From Rhizophagus irregularis (taxonomy: Eukaryota; Glomeromycota; Glomeromycetes; Glomerales; Glomeraceae): 64,000 nucleotides of DNA. Position 1 is the first letter of the stretch, and every line of letters begins with the position of its first letter. The stretch spans positions 3,782,001 through 3,846,000 of the forward strand of contig NC_089436.1 of assembly GCF_026210795.1 (NCBI RefSeq), given 5' to 3'. The notes under the pieces are model-generated. The model was not told the origin of the DNA. It ran no database searches and was given only the letters and a program-made list of their open reading frames with translations. This document shows positions 11,801-21,501 of this stretch, one piece after another. A program made the position numbers and the translations under genes.

Positions 11801-13162
11801 ATTTCTTTAAGTATTAAAACAACTTCTTGCATATTTGGGCGTTTATTCGGTTCATAATTCCAACATGCTAATCAATTGATAAATAAAATTAATATTCATG
11901 ATGCTCATAATAAAGTATTAATTATGGTACGGCACGATTTCCCGACGGATGATTTCCTGACAAGGCATTTGCCCGACAAGTTTGGTCAGAGATATGCACG
12001 AACACGTGATCAAACGGCCAGCGTTAGACTGTCGGGAAAATGTTCCGTCGGGAAACGGTCCGTAAGCGTTAATTATATCATATAAATATTACCTGTATAT
12101 AATTTACTATATTTAATAGGAGTTCCATCAATAATTTTTTCTCTTTTACCAGTTAATATAGATAACATTAAGTTTAGACCATAATCAACTTCACGAAAAG
12201 GTCTATATCCACTTGATATTTGCCAAAATAAAACTCCAATGCTGTATACATCTGATTTTTTATTTAATTTATAATTTTCTTTGTCTTCGAAACTTTTTGG
12301 GTCCACATAGGGTAATACACCAAATACTTTTGATATGTCACTTGATGCTTCAGAAATTTTTTTTGATAAACCAAAGTCTGTTAATTTAATATTTTTCTGG
12401 TGTATAAGTATATTATTTCCATGCTTCAATTACAAAATTAATTATATTAGCCTTTTTATACTGTACCTTTTAAAATAAATGATATTTGAACGAATAAATA
12501 TTTAAAAAATATATATTACCAGGTCGCGATGAATAATATTATTATTATGCAAAAATTCTAGAGTACTAGCCAATTGCATTGCTAGGTGGGATTTATCATT
12601 CCAGCTCAATTCATTAAAATTCTTGCTTAAATAAGCATTCAACGTACCACTATCAGCATATTCTAAGACTAAAGAATACTTTTGAATTTCGCCTAATTAA
12701 ATCAATTTTATTTATATTTAAAATAATTACTTATTATTAAGAAAAATTGATTATTACGTTAAATATGATTTCAATACTTACTGGTTTCTACCTTTGTAAT
12801 TCCACAAAACCGGATGATATTTCCATGTGCGTTAACACTTCGGTGTAATTTTAACTGTGTTGTATTGTATTAAAATGATTATTATAAATTCTAATATTTT
12901 GTATTACCATACCTTTTGAATAATTACTTACCTCTTTTACAATTTCTTCAAGAGTTTGTTTATCATCACTAAAAGATTTCAAAGCGAAGAAATGATCAGT
13001 ATTTTTCCAATTAACACGATTTATATTTCCATAAGAACCACTTCCTATTGGTAGAATATTTTTGAAGTCTGAATAATCATAGTAGTTGATATGTTCATCG
13101 ACAATTGATTTCTCTAACCATTCAATATAATGGTTTGAATCTTTTAAGATGTTTTTTGACAT
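8840..13162 (-). CDS. Protein kinase with about 22 Sel1 repeats, five exons, one frameshift
   Basis: Exons on the minus strand: 13162-12932, 12854-12782, 12692-12520, 12423-12093 and 11867-8840. All introns are GT-AG and frame-consistent. The kinase domain has the glycine loop G40-S-G42-S-Y-G45, K62, HRDLHGNN (catalytic D158, N163) and DFG at D175. It ends with [16 protein letters not shown], typical of the tyrosine-kinase-like kinases expanded in Rhizophagus. A linker is followed by about 22 Sel1 repeats of some 36 residues (A-LG-CY-G-GT-D-KA-YKKSA), a TPR-like solenoid that binds partner proteins. The large last exon is open except for a one-base deletion at about 10289-10296. With one base counted back, the total length is a multiple of three (about 1278 aa). 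The shift removes the last 12 or so repeats but leaves the kinase intact. It could be a real lesion or a consensus error in an A-run. Confidence 0.85.
11926..12068. mobile_element. 143-bp MITE inside intron 4 of the Sel1 kinase gene, 8-bp TSD
   Basis: The inverted ends are TACGGCACGATTTCCCGACG on the left and, reverse-complemented, TACGGACCGTTTCCCGACG on the right. The direct repeat TTAATTAT flanks the element (11918-11925 and 12069-12076). The interior has further GACAAG / CCCGACAAG / TGTCGGG motifs. It makes intron 4 (11868-12092) 225 nt long, against 77-96 nt for its sisters. The 8-bp TSD suggests a hAT-type source, with no coding capacity. Confidence 0.8.
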
Positions 13163-14239
13163 TTTTTTTTTTATATTTTCTAATTAAGTTGAAAACATTC
13201 TTTTATATTCAATAATTGATCGGCGAAATTTTAAATTTTTATGGTTACTTGCTGAGCTTTTTTGAAATGAGGACACATTATCGTTAATTATCGTAATGTT
13301 ACATAAAGTTTTTTATTTTTTCAGGAATTTTCAGTAGTTCATAGATTAATTAATAATTTAAAATAATAAATTCACCACGTATGACAACTCTGGATATGGA
13401 ATGTAAAAATAGATTATAAAAATCAATAATAAAAAAAAAAATACAAAATATTAAAAATTTTACGTACATAATTAATTTACATAAATTACGTTAAATGGGT
13501 TTCTCATAGAATGTAAGCTAAATAGAATTATGTAAGATTTTACAAATTTATGGAAATGATTTCCATTTGATTTAACTCAGTTAATTTTTATGTGAACCAA
13601 GGGGTTTGGTTCATCCATTGATAATCATTACACCGACAGTTTATTTGCCTAATTTTAGATTATTTTTTAATTGATAAACAAGAGGCATGCTTTTAAAAAA
13701 TCTTTAAGTGAAATTATTGTGAAAAAAAAAAATGACTTCAATTTATAAATATGCAAATTATTGATATAAAATAAGCTTCGTTAAAATAAATAAATTAATA
13801 AAATGAATAAACAAATGATATTTTCTATTTATAATGAGTAAATTAAATATAGAGAAATGGCAGATTTCGGTTTATTATAAATTAAAATAGTAAAATAGTA
13901 AAAATTTAAGGGAATTGTTAAACGTCGCCTGGGTGATTGTCGCCTGGATTTTTTTTTTCAAATATGTCACATGATGTACAATATATAGAGTAAATTTATT
14001 GATCGGCTGACAGCTGATTTTTTTTTTATCGCAAAAGATATTTTTAAAAAATTTTTTGCAAACATATTTATTCAAAATAATCTTATCTAATGAAATTTTA
14101 TTTATAAATATTAAAATTTAAGTCACACATTTACGATTTTAAAGAAAAAAATCACTGTATTTTTAATAAAGTGATACAAATAAAAGAAACAATAACAAAA
14201 AATAAAAAGATAAGTAAATTACAATGACCAAGGAGAAAT

Positions 14240-14595
14240 ATGCCAATAAAAAAATGAAATAACAATGGAGTAATGGAAAATAATAGAAGATGAAAGGGAG
14301 TAATGATAGGAAACAAAAAGGAGAAATACTAGGACATGATGGGAGATGAAGAGAAGTGATGGAAGACGAAAAGGATTGATGGAAAGATGAAGAGGAGTGA
14401 CGGGAGATGAAAGGAGTGATGAGAAGATGAAGAGGCAAGGAGTGATGGGAGACGAAAAGGAGCGATGAGAGGAAAAAAGAAATGATGGGAAGTAAACAGG
14501 AGAGAAAAAGAGATAATGGAAAATGAAAAGATGTAATAGAAAATAATGGGAGGCGAAAAGTATGGAATAATGAGAAGTAATAGGAGGTTAAAAAA
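14240..14595 (+). repeat. Purine-rich degenerate tandem repeat (GATGGGAGATGAAGAGGAGT-like)
   Basis: About 350 bp is almost entirely purine on the plus strand, made of diverged units such as GGGAGATGAAGAGGAGTGA and GGAAAGATGAAGAGG. The opposite strand reads as long Ser/Phe/Leu frames, which are composition artefacts. Such a tract could form triplex DNA. Confidence 0.75.
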
Positions 14596-14599
14596 TGTC

Positions 14600-14790
14600 A
14601 AAATTGACTTTTTTTAATTAAAAATGTTAAAAATGTCAAAATCGATGGGTTTTAATTAAAATCAATAAAAAAAACGTTTTTTCAATTAAAAAAAAAACGT
14701 CAAAATTGACAATTTTTACAAAATTGACGTTTTTTAATTAAAATTAATAAAAAAAAATGTTTTCTATTAAGCACGTCAAAATTGATGTTT
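14600..14790. repeat. Palindromic AACGTCAAAATTGACGTT repeats
   Basis: Four to five copies of GTCAAAATTGAC, each nearly self-complementary, are separated by TTTTTAATTAAAA spacers. The array directly follows the purine-rich tract and can fold into a series of short hairpins. Confidence 0.65.
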
Positions 14791-15670
14791 TTTAATCTGA
14801 TCACTTCAACCTCTCTTCTACGCTAATATACTGTAGATAAAAAGAGGGTTGCGTTTTATTTGTTCTTGGGTGACAAAGTTAAACCTTTAAGAATAAAACA
14901 CCTACTTTGGGGCGTATTTTGGAGGAGAAATCATAAAACGAAATAATCGAAATAATTTGTCATAGCAAGTATCACGTTCCCTATATTTCTTCTGTTTAGC
15001 GATGTATATCGATATGTGTGATGTCCAATAGTAATATCCACGTAGATCAAGTTTATCACGTGAAACTTTACAGCCTGGACGAGAACGAAAATGTGTAAAA
15101 GCAGGGTTTGAATAGTTGTAAAAGAGTTGGGAGCCAAGAAAAGAGGACGTTACTTGACCTGTTTGGCAGGGTGGCTCCCTTGTTATCGTTGTTTTTGTAA
15201 AGTTTTTGTATGTGTTGGTTATGCTAAAATTTATCATGCGTACAAATAATAAATATATAAAATACTAAATATATAAAATATGATAACATAACGATAAATA
15301 AAAATGTTTTAATCAGAGCACATTACATAACCTTGTCATCTGGACGTACAGTCGGTACAGTTTTCCTGAATAATACAATCAAAAAAAAATAAAAAAAATT
15401 GATAAATGTCAAATTCATATATACATGATAAAAGAATTTAATTTAATTAAAATTATCTATTAATCAATTTAATACTCATGAAATATTAATTTCTTAATTT
15501 AATTTCAACCAATAATTAAGTACAAACCTGATTCAGTTTTTACAGAAGCTTTATATCTACTTAATCAATTTCATATTTTCAAATAATAAAGCTACTAAAC
15601 AAACTAATTCAATCATTGTTAACTTTATTCCTAGACAGATTCTTAATCCTCCTTATTATTTTCAAAAAAA

Positions 15671-15746
15671 ATTTTAGCAAATGTACGAGTTTACGAAGTA
15701 CATTTGTAAATCAATGAGTAACGTAGGGACAAATATAATCACGTGC
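15671..15746 (+). repeat. Left arm of a perfect 76-bp inverted repeat
   Basis: This segment starts ATTTTAGCAAATGTACGAG and ends ACAAATATAATCACGTGC. It is the exact reverse complement of 18607-18682. It lies outside the retroposon's TSD, so it belonged to the sequence into which the retroposon inserted. Confidence 0.9.
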
Positions 15747-15913
15747 AATCGGCCTTTTATTATTGTTGCGCAAGTAAAGTAATACAAAGAATAAAAACAA
15801 TAAAACCCTTACTGAGAAAACTCTTCCCCTTTTTCTTCATTTCAGTTATTTTCCGCAGTAATTTTGCGCAAGTTCATTTTTTTTAAGTTTCTATTTGAAA
15901 CAACCAAAGGGAA

Positions 15914-15933
15914 GAGGCCCTAAAGGGCGCCTC
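15914..15933 (+). promoter_or_regulatory. Hairpin in the retroposon 5' leader (copy 1)
   Basis: GAGGCCC at 15914-15920, loop TAAA, then GGGCGCCTC at 15925-15933 form a 7-bp stem with one bulge. Copy 2 has a hairpin at the same place with a different sequence but an intact stem (61535-61554), which suggests the RNA structure is selected. It lies about 55 nt upstream of the ATG. Confidence 0.55.
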
Positions 15934-15987
15934 GGGCATAAGACGAGGCTTTATTGTTCTTACTATACCCATATTTAAGGGTTGGTT

Positions 15988-18033
15988 ATGTCTTATTTTC
16001 CAAGAGCCGACGATTTTGCTCTTGCACCCGGATACGACTATACACCTGCTGGTCCTAATGATTTCATTTTCAACCATGATACTTTACAAACAGTACCTCC
16101 TATTGATAACACTTTATCGGATACACCTTCATTTCATAACGACTTTGATGATATTAGGCCTTTCTCTTCACCTAACAAAACTTATATTTTTTCTACAAAA
16201 TACGAGAAGTTCCACGTGACTCCACACCATAGAGCCGGTTATAACAAGATTTACAATTTTAGGCGCTTAAAAAGTTTCTTTTTTGAGCTGGTTGATCATT
16301 TACCAGACACCAATCAACTTCAATTGAAGATTTACACAAATGATTATCATATGTCCTCTAACCCGATTAATCATGATTCCACGAGCCGACTCCCTAATTT
16401 CAAATTTCAAATATCGAAACAGCTCACGCACTTTTTTTCAACACAAAAAGTTATTCCTCGAAAATTGCAAGAAAAATTTTTTACACTTATTCGTAAAAAA
16501 CTATTGGAGCGTTTGGATTTTATAAGATCACGTGCCCAGAAAAAAGACAAAAATAACCACATGACTAAAACTTTTTTTAATTTCTTGTATAAAAAATATA
16601 GATTTTATTTTGGAATTTACCTCCCATGCAATCACACTCACACAATAGGTTTACTTCCCAATACTACTGCGACTTGCTCCATCCCGGTCCCTTTTACAAT
16701 GTCACATGATCGTCATGCCTGTATCATCCACCATAAGAATCTAGTTCTATACTGTATCTCGAAGGATAACAAAATTCCTGACTTTAGTCGTTGCAAAACA
16801 TTCAAAGATTTCCACGCATCTCGCCTCTACAACAGATGGACTAAAAAGAAATTTCATCAGAACTTTTCGAACCGATTGGGTATCTCTTTCACCACATCAT
16901 ACCACGCATATAATCCTAACGTCGTCGCTACAAAAGGATTTGATTTTATTTATGGCAAATCTTATGGGAATCTTCAATTCACTCCCAGTTCTTCTCCAAA
17001 GGTAAAGAAAAGACAAGAAGCACGTTTTAATGCTCTGATTAGACACACTTTTCACAACGCCAAATTGGACGACAATGCACTACCGGATGATAAACTCCAT
17101 GTTGCACGACATCACAAATTATTGTTCCAAGAAAATCAAAGCTTTATCACTCCCATTAAACATCTTCGATACAAGAAAAGATTTGTCGTACCGACAAAAG
17201 GTTATTATACCTTTCCGATCCCTTTTCATAAACCAAGGATCGTACCTGTACCTGCTATAGTGGAACCGATTTGCAATGATAGCTCTGTCGCACCTACACC
17301 GACGGCTAATTCTATATCCCCAGTCAATACAAACATTTGGGAGAATGTACCTGAACATTACATTCCTTTAATTCCTCCATATGATATTTACGAAGGAGGC
17401 CGCTTTAATCAACCTTCTCGTGGTAAAATCCGGAAAAAGAATTTACAACCGCTTGCAGTCGGCAGTGATGGATGGTTAGCCTTCATGAAAGTAATTTATG
17501 ATGAATACGTATCAAGGACAAAACATCTACAAGAAAAAATCAATGCTGGAATACAATGGGAAACTACCCCCGATCAAGGCGAATATCGGCGTAATCTTTG
17601 CAGCGCTATAATGCAAGTCACAGACCACATACATGAATATGAAATGAAATTATTAGAGATTTCATCGTCAGTACCTCCTGAATTACCAGTTATAACTGGA
17701 CCGATTAAAAACAGCGAACGCAAAAAACGCGAAAAGCGTCACTTACAAAAATTAAAAGAATTTGAACGGAAAAAACAGGAAGATACTGAAATCTTAGAAG
17801 TCTTACGTCGTTGGGTTAGGAATGATGAAAATATTTTTTACATGAATTACTATAAGAAAGACTATAGTTTGGCATATCAGCCTTGTGCTATCATGGACGA
17901 TCGACCGCTTAAACGAAGGGCCAGAGATAATGGCAATTTAGATACTCACTATGGCTATCATGTAGATAAAAAGGTTTGTATATTATCCGATTCAAAGGAT
18001 TTAGAAAACAGTTCCTCTACTCGTACTACTTAA
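15988..18033 (+). CDS. Uncharacterised 681-aa retroposon protein, intact
   Basis: The ATG at 15988 is used; an in-frame TTG six bases upstream is less likely. I do not recognise a known domain. Conserved with the copy at 59426-61486: HRAGYNKIYNFRRLKSFFFEL near residue 75, FKFQISKQLTHFFS, IPRKLQEKFFTLIRKKLLER, a Cys/His cluster DRHACIIHH near 240, and GSDGWL near 493. A highly charged, probable coiled coil spans about 571-605 (NSERKKREKRHLQKLKEFER). The protein is basic overall, which fits nucleic-acid binding, perhaps an ORF1p-like chaperone role; this is inference. No YxDD, endonuclease or RNase H motif was found. Two diverged copies align over the full length, so the protein was maintained by selection while the family spread. 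Confidence 0.8.
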   Translation: MSYFPRADDFALAPGYDYTPAGPNDFIFNHDTLQTVPPIDNTLSDTPSFHNDFDDIRPFSSPNKTYIFSTKYEKFHVTPHHRAGYNKIYNFRRLKSFFFELVDHLPDTNQLQLKIYTNDYHMSSNPINHDSTSRLPNFKFQISKQLTHFFSTQKVIPRKLQEKFFTLIRKKLLERLDFIRSRAQKKDKNNHMTKTFFNFLYKKYRFYFGIYLPCNHTHTIGLLPNTTATCSIPVPFTMSHDRHACIIHHKNLVLYCISKDNKIPDFSRCKTFKDFHASRLYNRWTKKKFHQNFSNRLGISFTTSYHAYNPNVVATKGFDFIYGKSYGNLQFTPSSSPKVKKRQEARFNALIRHTFHNAKLDDNALPDDKLHVARHHKLLFQENQSFITPIKHLRYKKRFVVPTKGYYTFPIPFHKPRIVPVPAIVEPICNDSSVAPTPTANSISPVNTNIWENVPEHYIPLIPPYDIYEGGRFNQPSRGKIRKKNLQPLAVGSDGWLAFMKVIYDEYVSRTKHLQEKINAGIQWETTPDQGEYRRNLCSAIMQVTDHIHEYEMKLLEISSSVPPELPVITGPIKNSERKKREKRHLQKLKEFERKKQEDTEILEVLRRWVRNDENIFYMNYYKKDYSLAYQPCAIMDDRPLKRRARDNGNLDTHYGYHVDKKVCILSDSKDLENSSSTRTT

Positions 18034-18158
18034 GTACTCGTTAGTCATTTTAACATAACCACTTATACATATACTAGTTTCTTTTTGTACATGCTTTTTA
18101 GCATTTTAGTTCTTTTTTTACGTTAGATTTTTCACAACTTAAAATAGTGTAAATCATT

Positions 18159-18184
18159 CCACCTCTTACAGTATTTACAGGTGG
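18159..18184 (+). promoter_or_regulatory. Conserved 3' UTR stem-loop of the retroposon (copy 1)
   Basis: CCACCT and AGGTGG pair around the 14-nt loop CTTACAGTATTTAC. Nearly the same block occurs in copy 2 (59243-59268) and in the broken copy 3 (38497-38524). Neighbouring UTR sequence has diverged far more. Several LINE reverse transcriptases are known to recognise 3' stem-loops, so this is a candidate recognition site; that role is inference. Confidence 0.55.
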
Positions 18185-18606
18185 CAACCCTTGTGGTTGA
18201 AAGAAAAATACGGATTTATGCTCGTCAATAAATTGCATTTTGCTATTTATAATGTGTAGATTGCCACAACTTCTTAATATTTAGTCAGTGTCCTTTATCA
18301 TTTTTTTTTCTTTCGGTTCATTGGTTCCTTTCTGGTAGGGGAGGGGATCATTCTGGTTCGTTGGATTTAAAGAAGTTCGGGTCCGTCTTCGGGGGGATGA
18401 TAGCTAGAAGTAGGATAGCACGGTTACGTTTATGTCCTGTTAATAGTCTGTCCGTCTTCACATAAAATAAATAAATAAATAAAACAAAGAATAAAAACAA
18501 TATATACAAATAATTACGTCATCATTAAGTATAAATATCAGTACCCCCCGTGGCTTATCCTCTTTAGGCCTTTTTTGTTATAGTTGTCATGGGTGGGTAA
18601 GGGCGG

Positions 18607-18682
18607 GCACGTGATTATATTTGTCCCTACGTTACTCATTGATTTACAAATGTACTTCGTAAACTCGTACATTTGCTAAAAT
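18607..18682 (-). repeat. Right arm of the 76-bp inverted repeat; start of a small palindromic element
   Basis: This is the exact inverse of 15671-15746. It also forms the left part of a 113-bp unit (18607-18719) whose own ends are a perfect 21-bp inverted pair, GCACGTGATTATATTTGTCC and its complement. The 15.67-kb arm may thus be a truncated second copy of this small MITE rather than a true TIR partner. Confidence 0.85.
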
Positions 18683-18719
18683 CAATCTCATAACTTCGGG
18701 ACAAATATAATCACGTGCA

Positions 18720-20082
18720 ACTGCGGAGTAGAATTAAAATCATTAATAATTAAAATATTGTTCTAAAAATTTCTAGTCTAAAATTCTATATATTAATAAA
18801 TTTTTGTAAAGAAAATAAAATGCATAAAAAATTCTAAAGTAATAAAGGGAATCAAGAAAGGGCTTCCTTTAAAATTTGCCCTATTCTTTTCTAACATAAC
18901 GCGTACACCCCTTTGGTAAAACCTTTGAAAAGTGGTGTTACTTGTCCAATTTCCCGACATTAAAACTGTTGATAAATCCATGCCTGCATTTTGTGCCTCA
19001 TAATTCCAAGAAAATCTCTTTTTGACACCTTAAGCAAGAAAACGAAAAACTCACTGGCCCAAAGCTAATGTCAACTAGGTCAATCTTTTTTCAAACTTTT
19101 ATAGCATGATTTCAGCGCCAATGTAAAATATATAAAACATCCTAGTGTAACTAAGAAAAGTTAAAAAAGGACTGCGCCACACAATAATAAATTTGCTATC
19201 ATTATAATAATTGAAAGGTTTTAAAATATTATATTTTTATTCGTTAAATCTTGCATTTACGTGTTTGTAAAAGTTTAAAAAACATCAATAATGATATATA
19301 ATGAGTATGCCGTTACGGATTAAGCTTTCAAAATGTATAAGAATTAAATTTATCAGAATTTTCCAATATTCTTTATTATTATGAATAGCATAAATATTAA
19401 TTCTAATCATTGTTTCAGCTGGCCATTAATAACCTCCTATCTTTTCAGCATGAACGATGCCACAAATCCTTTTAAAAGGTTCATATTATTCTAAGTTACT
19501 ATCCCAAATATTTATTTTCTTTACTTCATAAATTTTATTATTAAAAAATTATCGGTGTTATGTTCGATTTTGTTTCTCTGAATTTGCCAACTTCCGGAGA
19601 TGTGGAATTGATGATCTTTTGACCGAAAATTATTAGATAAAAATAAATTTAACGATGAGCACAACTTTGGCTAATTTAGATCAAAGATCTAAATTTACTA
19701 AAACAACCATTTGGTATTTTCTTCATGAAATTCTTATTAAGAGCAGTGATTGTCAAATACTCTGGAAAACAAGTTGGCCATGAGAAAGGATGAACTTGAA
19801 AATTGAATTACGTAGCTTTTATTTATTATGGGTTACTTTTACACGCAGGACTAAGCTCACTTTTCGTCTATTATAATTATCCAATCTTTATTGTCGCAAA
19901 AATAGAATATGCGAAAAATAGAATACATGTACAAAATTCTCAATTTTTTGCTTAATAGTTAATGAAATCAGATATTTCAACCACACTAATTAGTTAGTTT
20001 AATATTTAAGTTTACATTTTGTGATTTACTCATGAATGTAAAGTGTAATGAATTCTTTGAAAGTGTAATAAATTCTTAAAAT
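18720..20082. other. Intergenic region
   Basis: AT-rich, with no accepted ORF. A 62-codon minus-strand frame at 18793-18981 has no support. No repeat relation to the rest of the window was noticed. Confidence 0.45.
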
Positions 20083-21501
20083 TTAGAAACTATAAATTAA
20101 GAAAAACTTTTTCTTGATCTTAAATTTTTTTATAATCTTTTTATATTTTGTTATTATTTCATCAATATTAATATCTATCTCAAAGCTATTATCATAACTA
20201 ATGATTAATGAAATCGGATTTTGTGGTATACGAGCTTCCCAACCAGTAAAAAATAATTGCAAATCTTCTGAACTTAATTTCTCATGACTACGTAATATTA
20301 GTAATTTTAGTTCACGAAAATTTTTTGGTGAATATTTAACAACAATTTCTAAAATTATTTTTCCTCCTATATATGAATCATCACAAATAGTTTCAATACT
20401 ATCTAATTGTTGGCAATTCTTAAAAATTGCTTCTAGTATTTCTGTTCCATTTTTTGGAAATTTAGTATATAGTGATTTTAAATTTGGACAAAATTCAGCT
20501 ATAGTTAAATTTAATGAATTATTACATTCATTCACATATAATTCTTTCAAACTCTTTCCATTATTTTCTAAGAAATTAATTAACATATTAACTTCTACTG
20601 GACAATTAACTAATGTTAAAATTTGTAAGTGTGGAAAAGTAATATGTTGCAATTCTTTAAAGTCAGCATTTCTATATTCAAATAATAAATTCGTTATTGT
20701 ACTTGAATGTGGTTTTAATGAAGATACTATCTTTGACCATTGTTTATCATTATCATCGTAATTATAATTATGATTCCGGTAATGTTTTATAAATGATAAA
20801 GATTTCAAATTATTTTGTGATAAAATTAAATCTTCTAACCCATCATTTTGAGTATAATAACATAAATGTATTTCAAGTAATTGTATATTGTGACATATGC
20901 TAGATAGTTTACAAAGAAAATCAGAATTAATGTTAACGTCGGTGCTACATTTTAATTCTGAAAGATTTTTTAAACAATCTTTTGCTCCAGGAAGATTAAG
21001 AATAAAACTTGGAATACGCTCAAAACCATTATAAATTTCATCACAAGAAAATTCATTTTTTGAACAAAAATCTAACCTTTTTAAAGAAGGAGTTTGTTCC
21101 ATAAACATTTTTAATATTTCTTCTGTTATCAAAATGGTTGGTATATAAGTTTCATCATAAATACTATTATAAAAGCTATTAACATATAATATATATGGAA
21201 TTGAAAGAACTTTTAAAAATGATGCATAATTAAACAATGGAGATTTTGAAGTTGAATTTGGGATGGAAATTCTCCAATTACGTATTAAATCTTTTGATTC
21301 TTTAGGGAGTAAATTGATTAGAGTTTTAAATTGTTTATATGGTATATTTTTTCCAGGATTCAAAATGTACCTCCATAAAATTTCAACAGAAATTCTACAC
21401 CAAAGACGATCTACTAGTAAGCATGAATATAAAGTAACTTTGTCATCTTCTAAACATTCTAAAATTTTGATAAGACAATCAATAGGAAGTTGAAAGGCCA
21501 T
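20083..21501 (-). CDS. F-box protein with leucine-rich C-terminal region
   Basis: A single uninterrupted frame of 472 codons with an ATG at 21501. Residues 1-47 form an F-box (LPIDCLIKILECLEDDKVTL, then LVDRLWCRISVEILWRYI), which binds Skp1 in SCF ubiquitin ligases. The rest has irregular leucine-rich repeats (LKSLSFIKHY, LQILTLVNCPVEV, LKELYVNECN, LKSLYTKFP) for substrate recognition. Length and layout match the large single-exon F-box/LRR family of Rhizophagus. The C-terminus is lysine-rich (KKIIKKFKIKKK). It has no gene neighbours within 1.5 kb. The substrate cannot be predicted. Confidence 0.88.
   Translation of the reverse strand: MAFQLPIDCLIKILECLEDDKVTLYSCLLVDRLWCRISVEILWRYILNPGKNIPYKQFKTLINLLPKESKDLIRNWRISIPNSTSKSPLFNYASFLKVLSIPYILYVNSFYNSIYDETYIPTILITEEILKMFMEQTPSLKRLDFCSKNEFSCDEIYNGFERIPSFILNLPGAKDCLKNLSELKCSTDVNINSDFLCKLSSICHNIQLLEIHLCYYTQNDGLEDLILSQNNLKSLSFIKHYRNHNYNYDDNDKQWSKIVSSLKPHSSTITNLLFEYRNADFKELQHITFPHLQILTLVNCPVEVNMLINFLENNGKSLKELYVNECNNSLNLTIAEFCPNLKSLYTKFPKNGTEILEAIFKNCQQLDSIETICDDSYIGGKIILEIVVKYSPKNFRELKLLILRSHEKLSSEDLQLFFTGWEARIPQNPISLIISYDNSFEIDINIDEIITKYKKIIKKFKIKKKFFLIYSF

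Larger units (their letters stand above)
13163..15670. other. Intergenic with simple-sequence tracts
   Basis: Besides the two repeat tracts listed separately (14240-14595 and 14600-14790), this is AT-rich DNA. A minus-strand frame at 14902-15237 (111 codons) has ordinary composition but no recognisable domain, splice partners or start context; I did not call it. Confidence 0.45.
15803..18483 (+). mobile_element. Full-length single-ORF retroposon, copy 1 (2681 bp), 19-bp TSD
   Basis: The element is bounded by the direct repeat ACAAAGAATAAAAACAATA (15784-15802 and 18484-18502). It begins with a 185-nt 5' UTR, carries one ORF (15988-18033) and has a 450-nt 3' UTR ending in a TAAAATAAATAAATAAATAAA tail. 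The copy at 58989-61662 shares this architecture and similar sequence at both ends. A long variable-sequence TSD, an A-rich 3' tail and 5'-truncated relatives (6861-7059, 29696-29750) are hallmarks of target-primed reverse transcription. No LTR, TIR or reverse-transcriptase motif (YxDD) is seen. It should therefore depend on another element's enzyme, as half-LINEs do. Family name unknown. Confidence 0.85.

Noticed and set aside
14163-14601. Two overlapping Ser/Phe/Leu-rich frames on the minus strand
   Set aside because: Pure translation of the purine-rich tandem tract.
14902-15237. 111-codon minus-strand ORF
   Set aside because: Normal composition but no recognisable domain, no splice partners and no copy elsewhere in the window. 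Kept out for lack of support.
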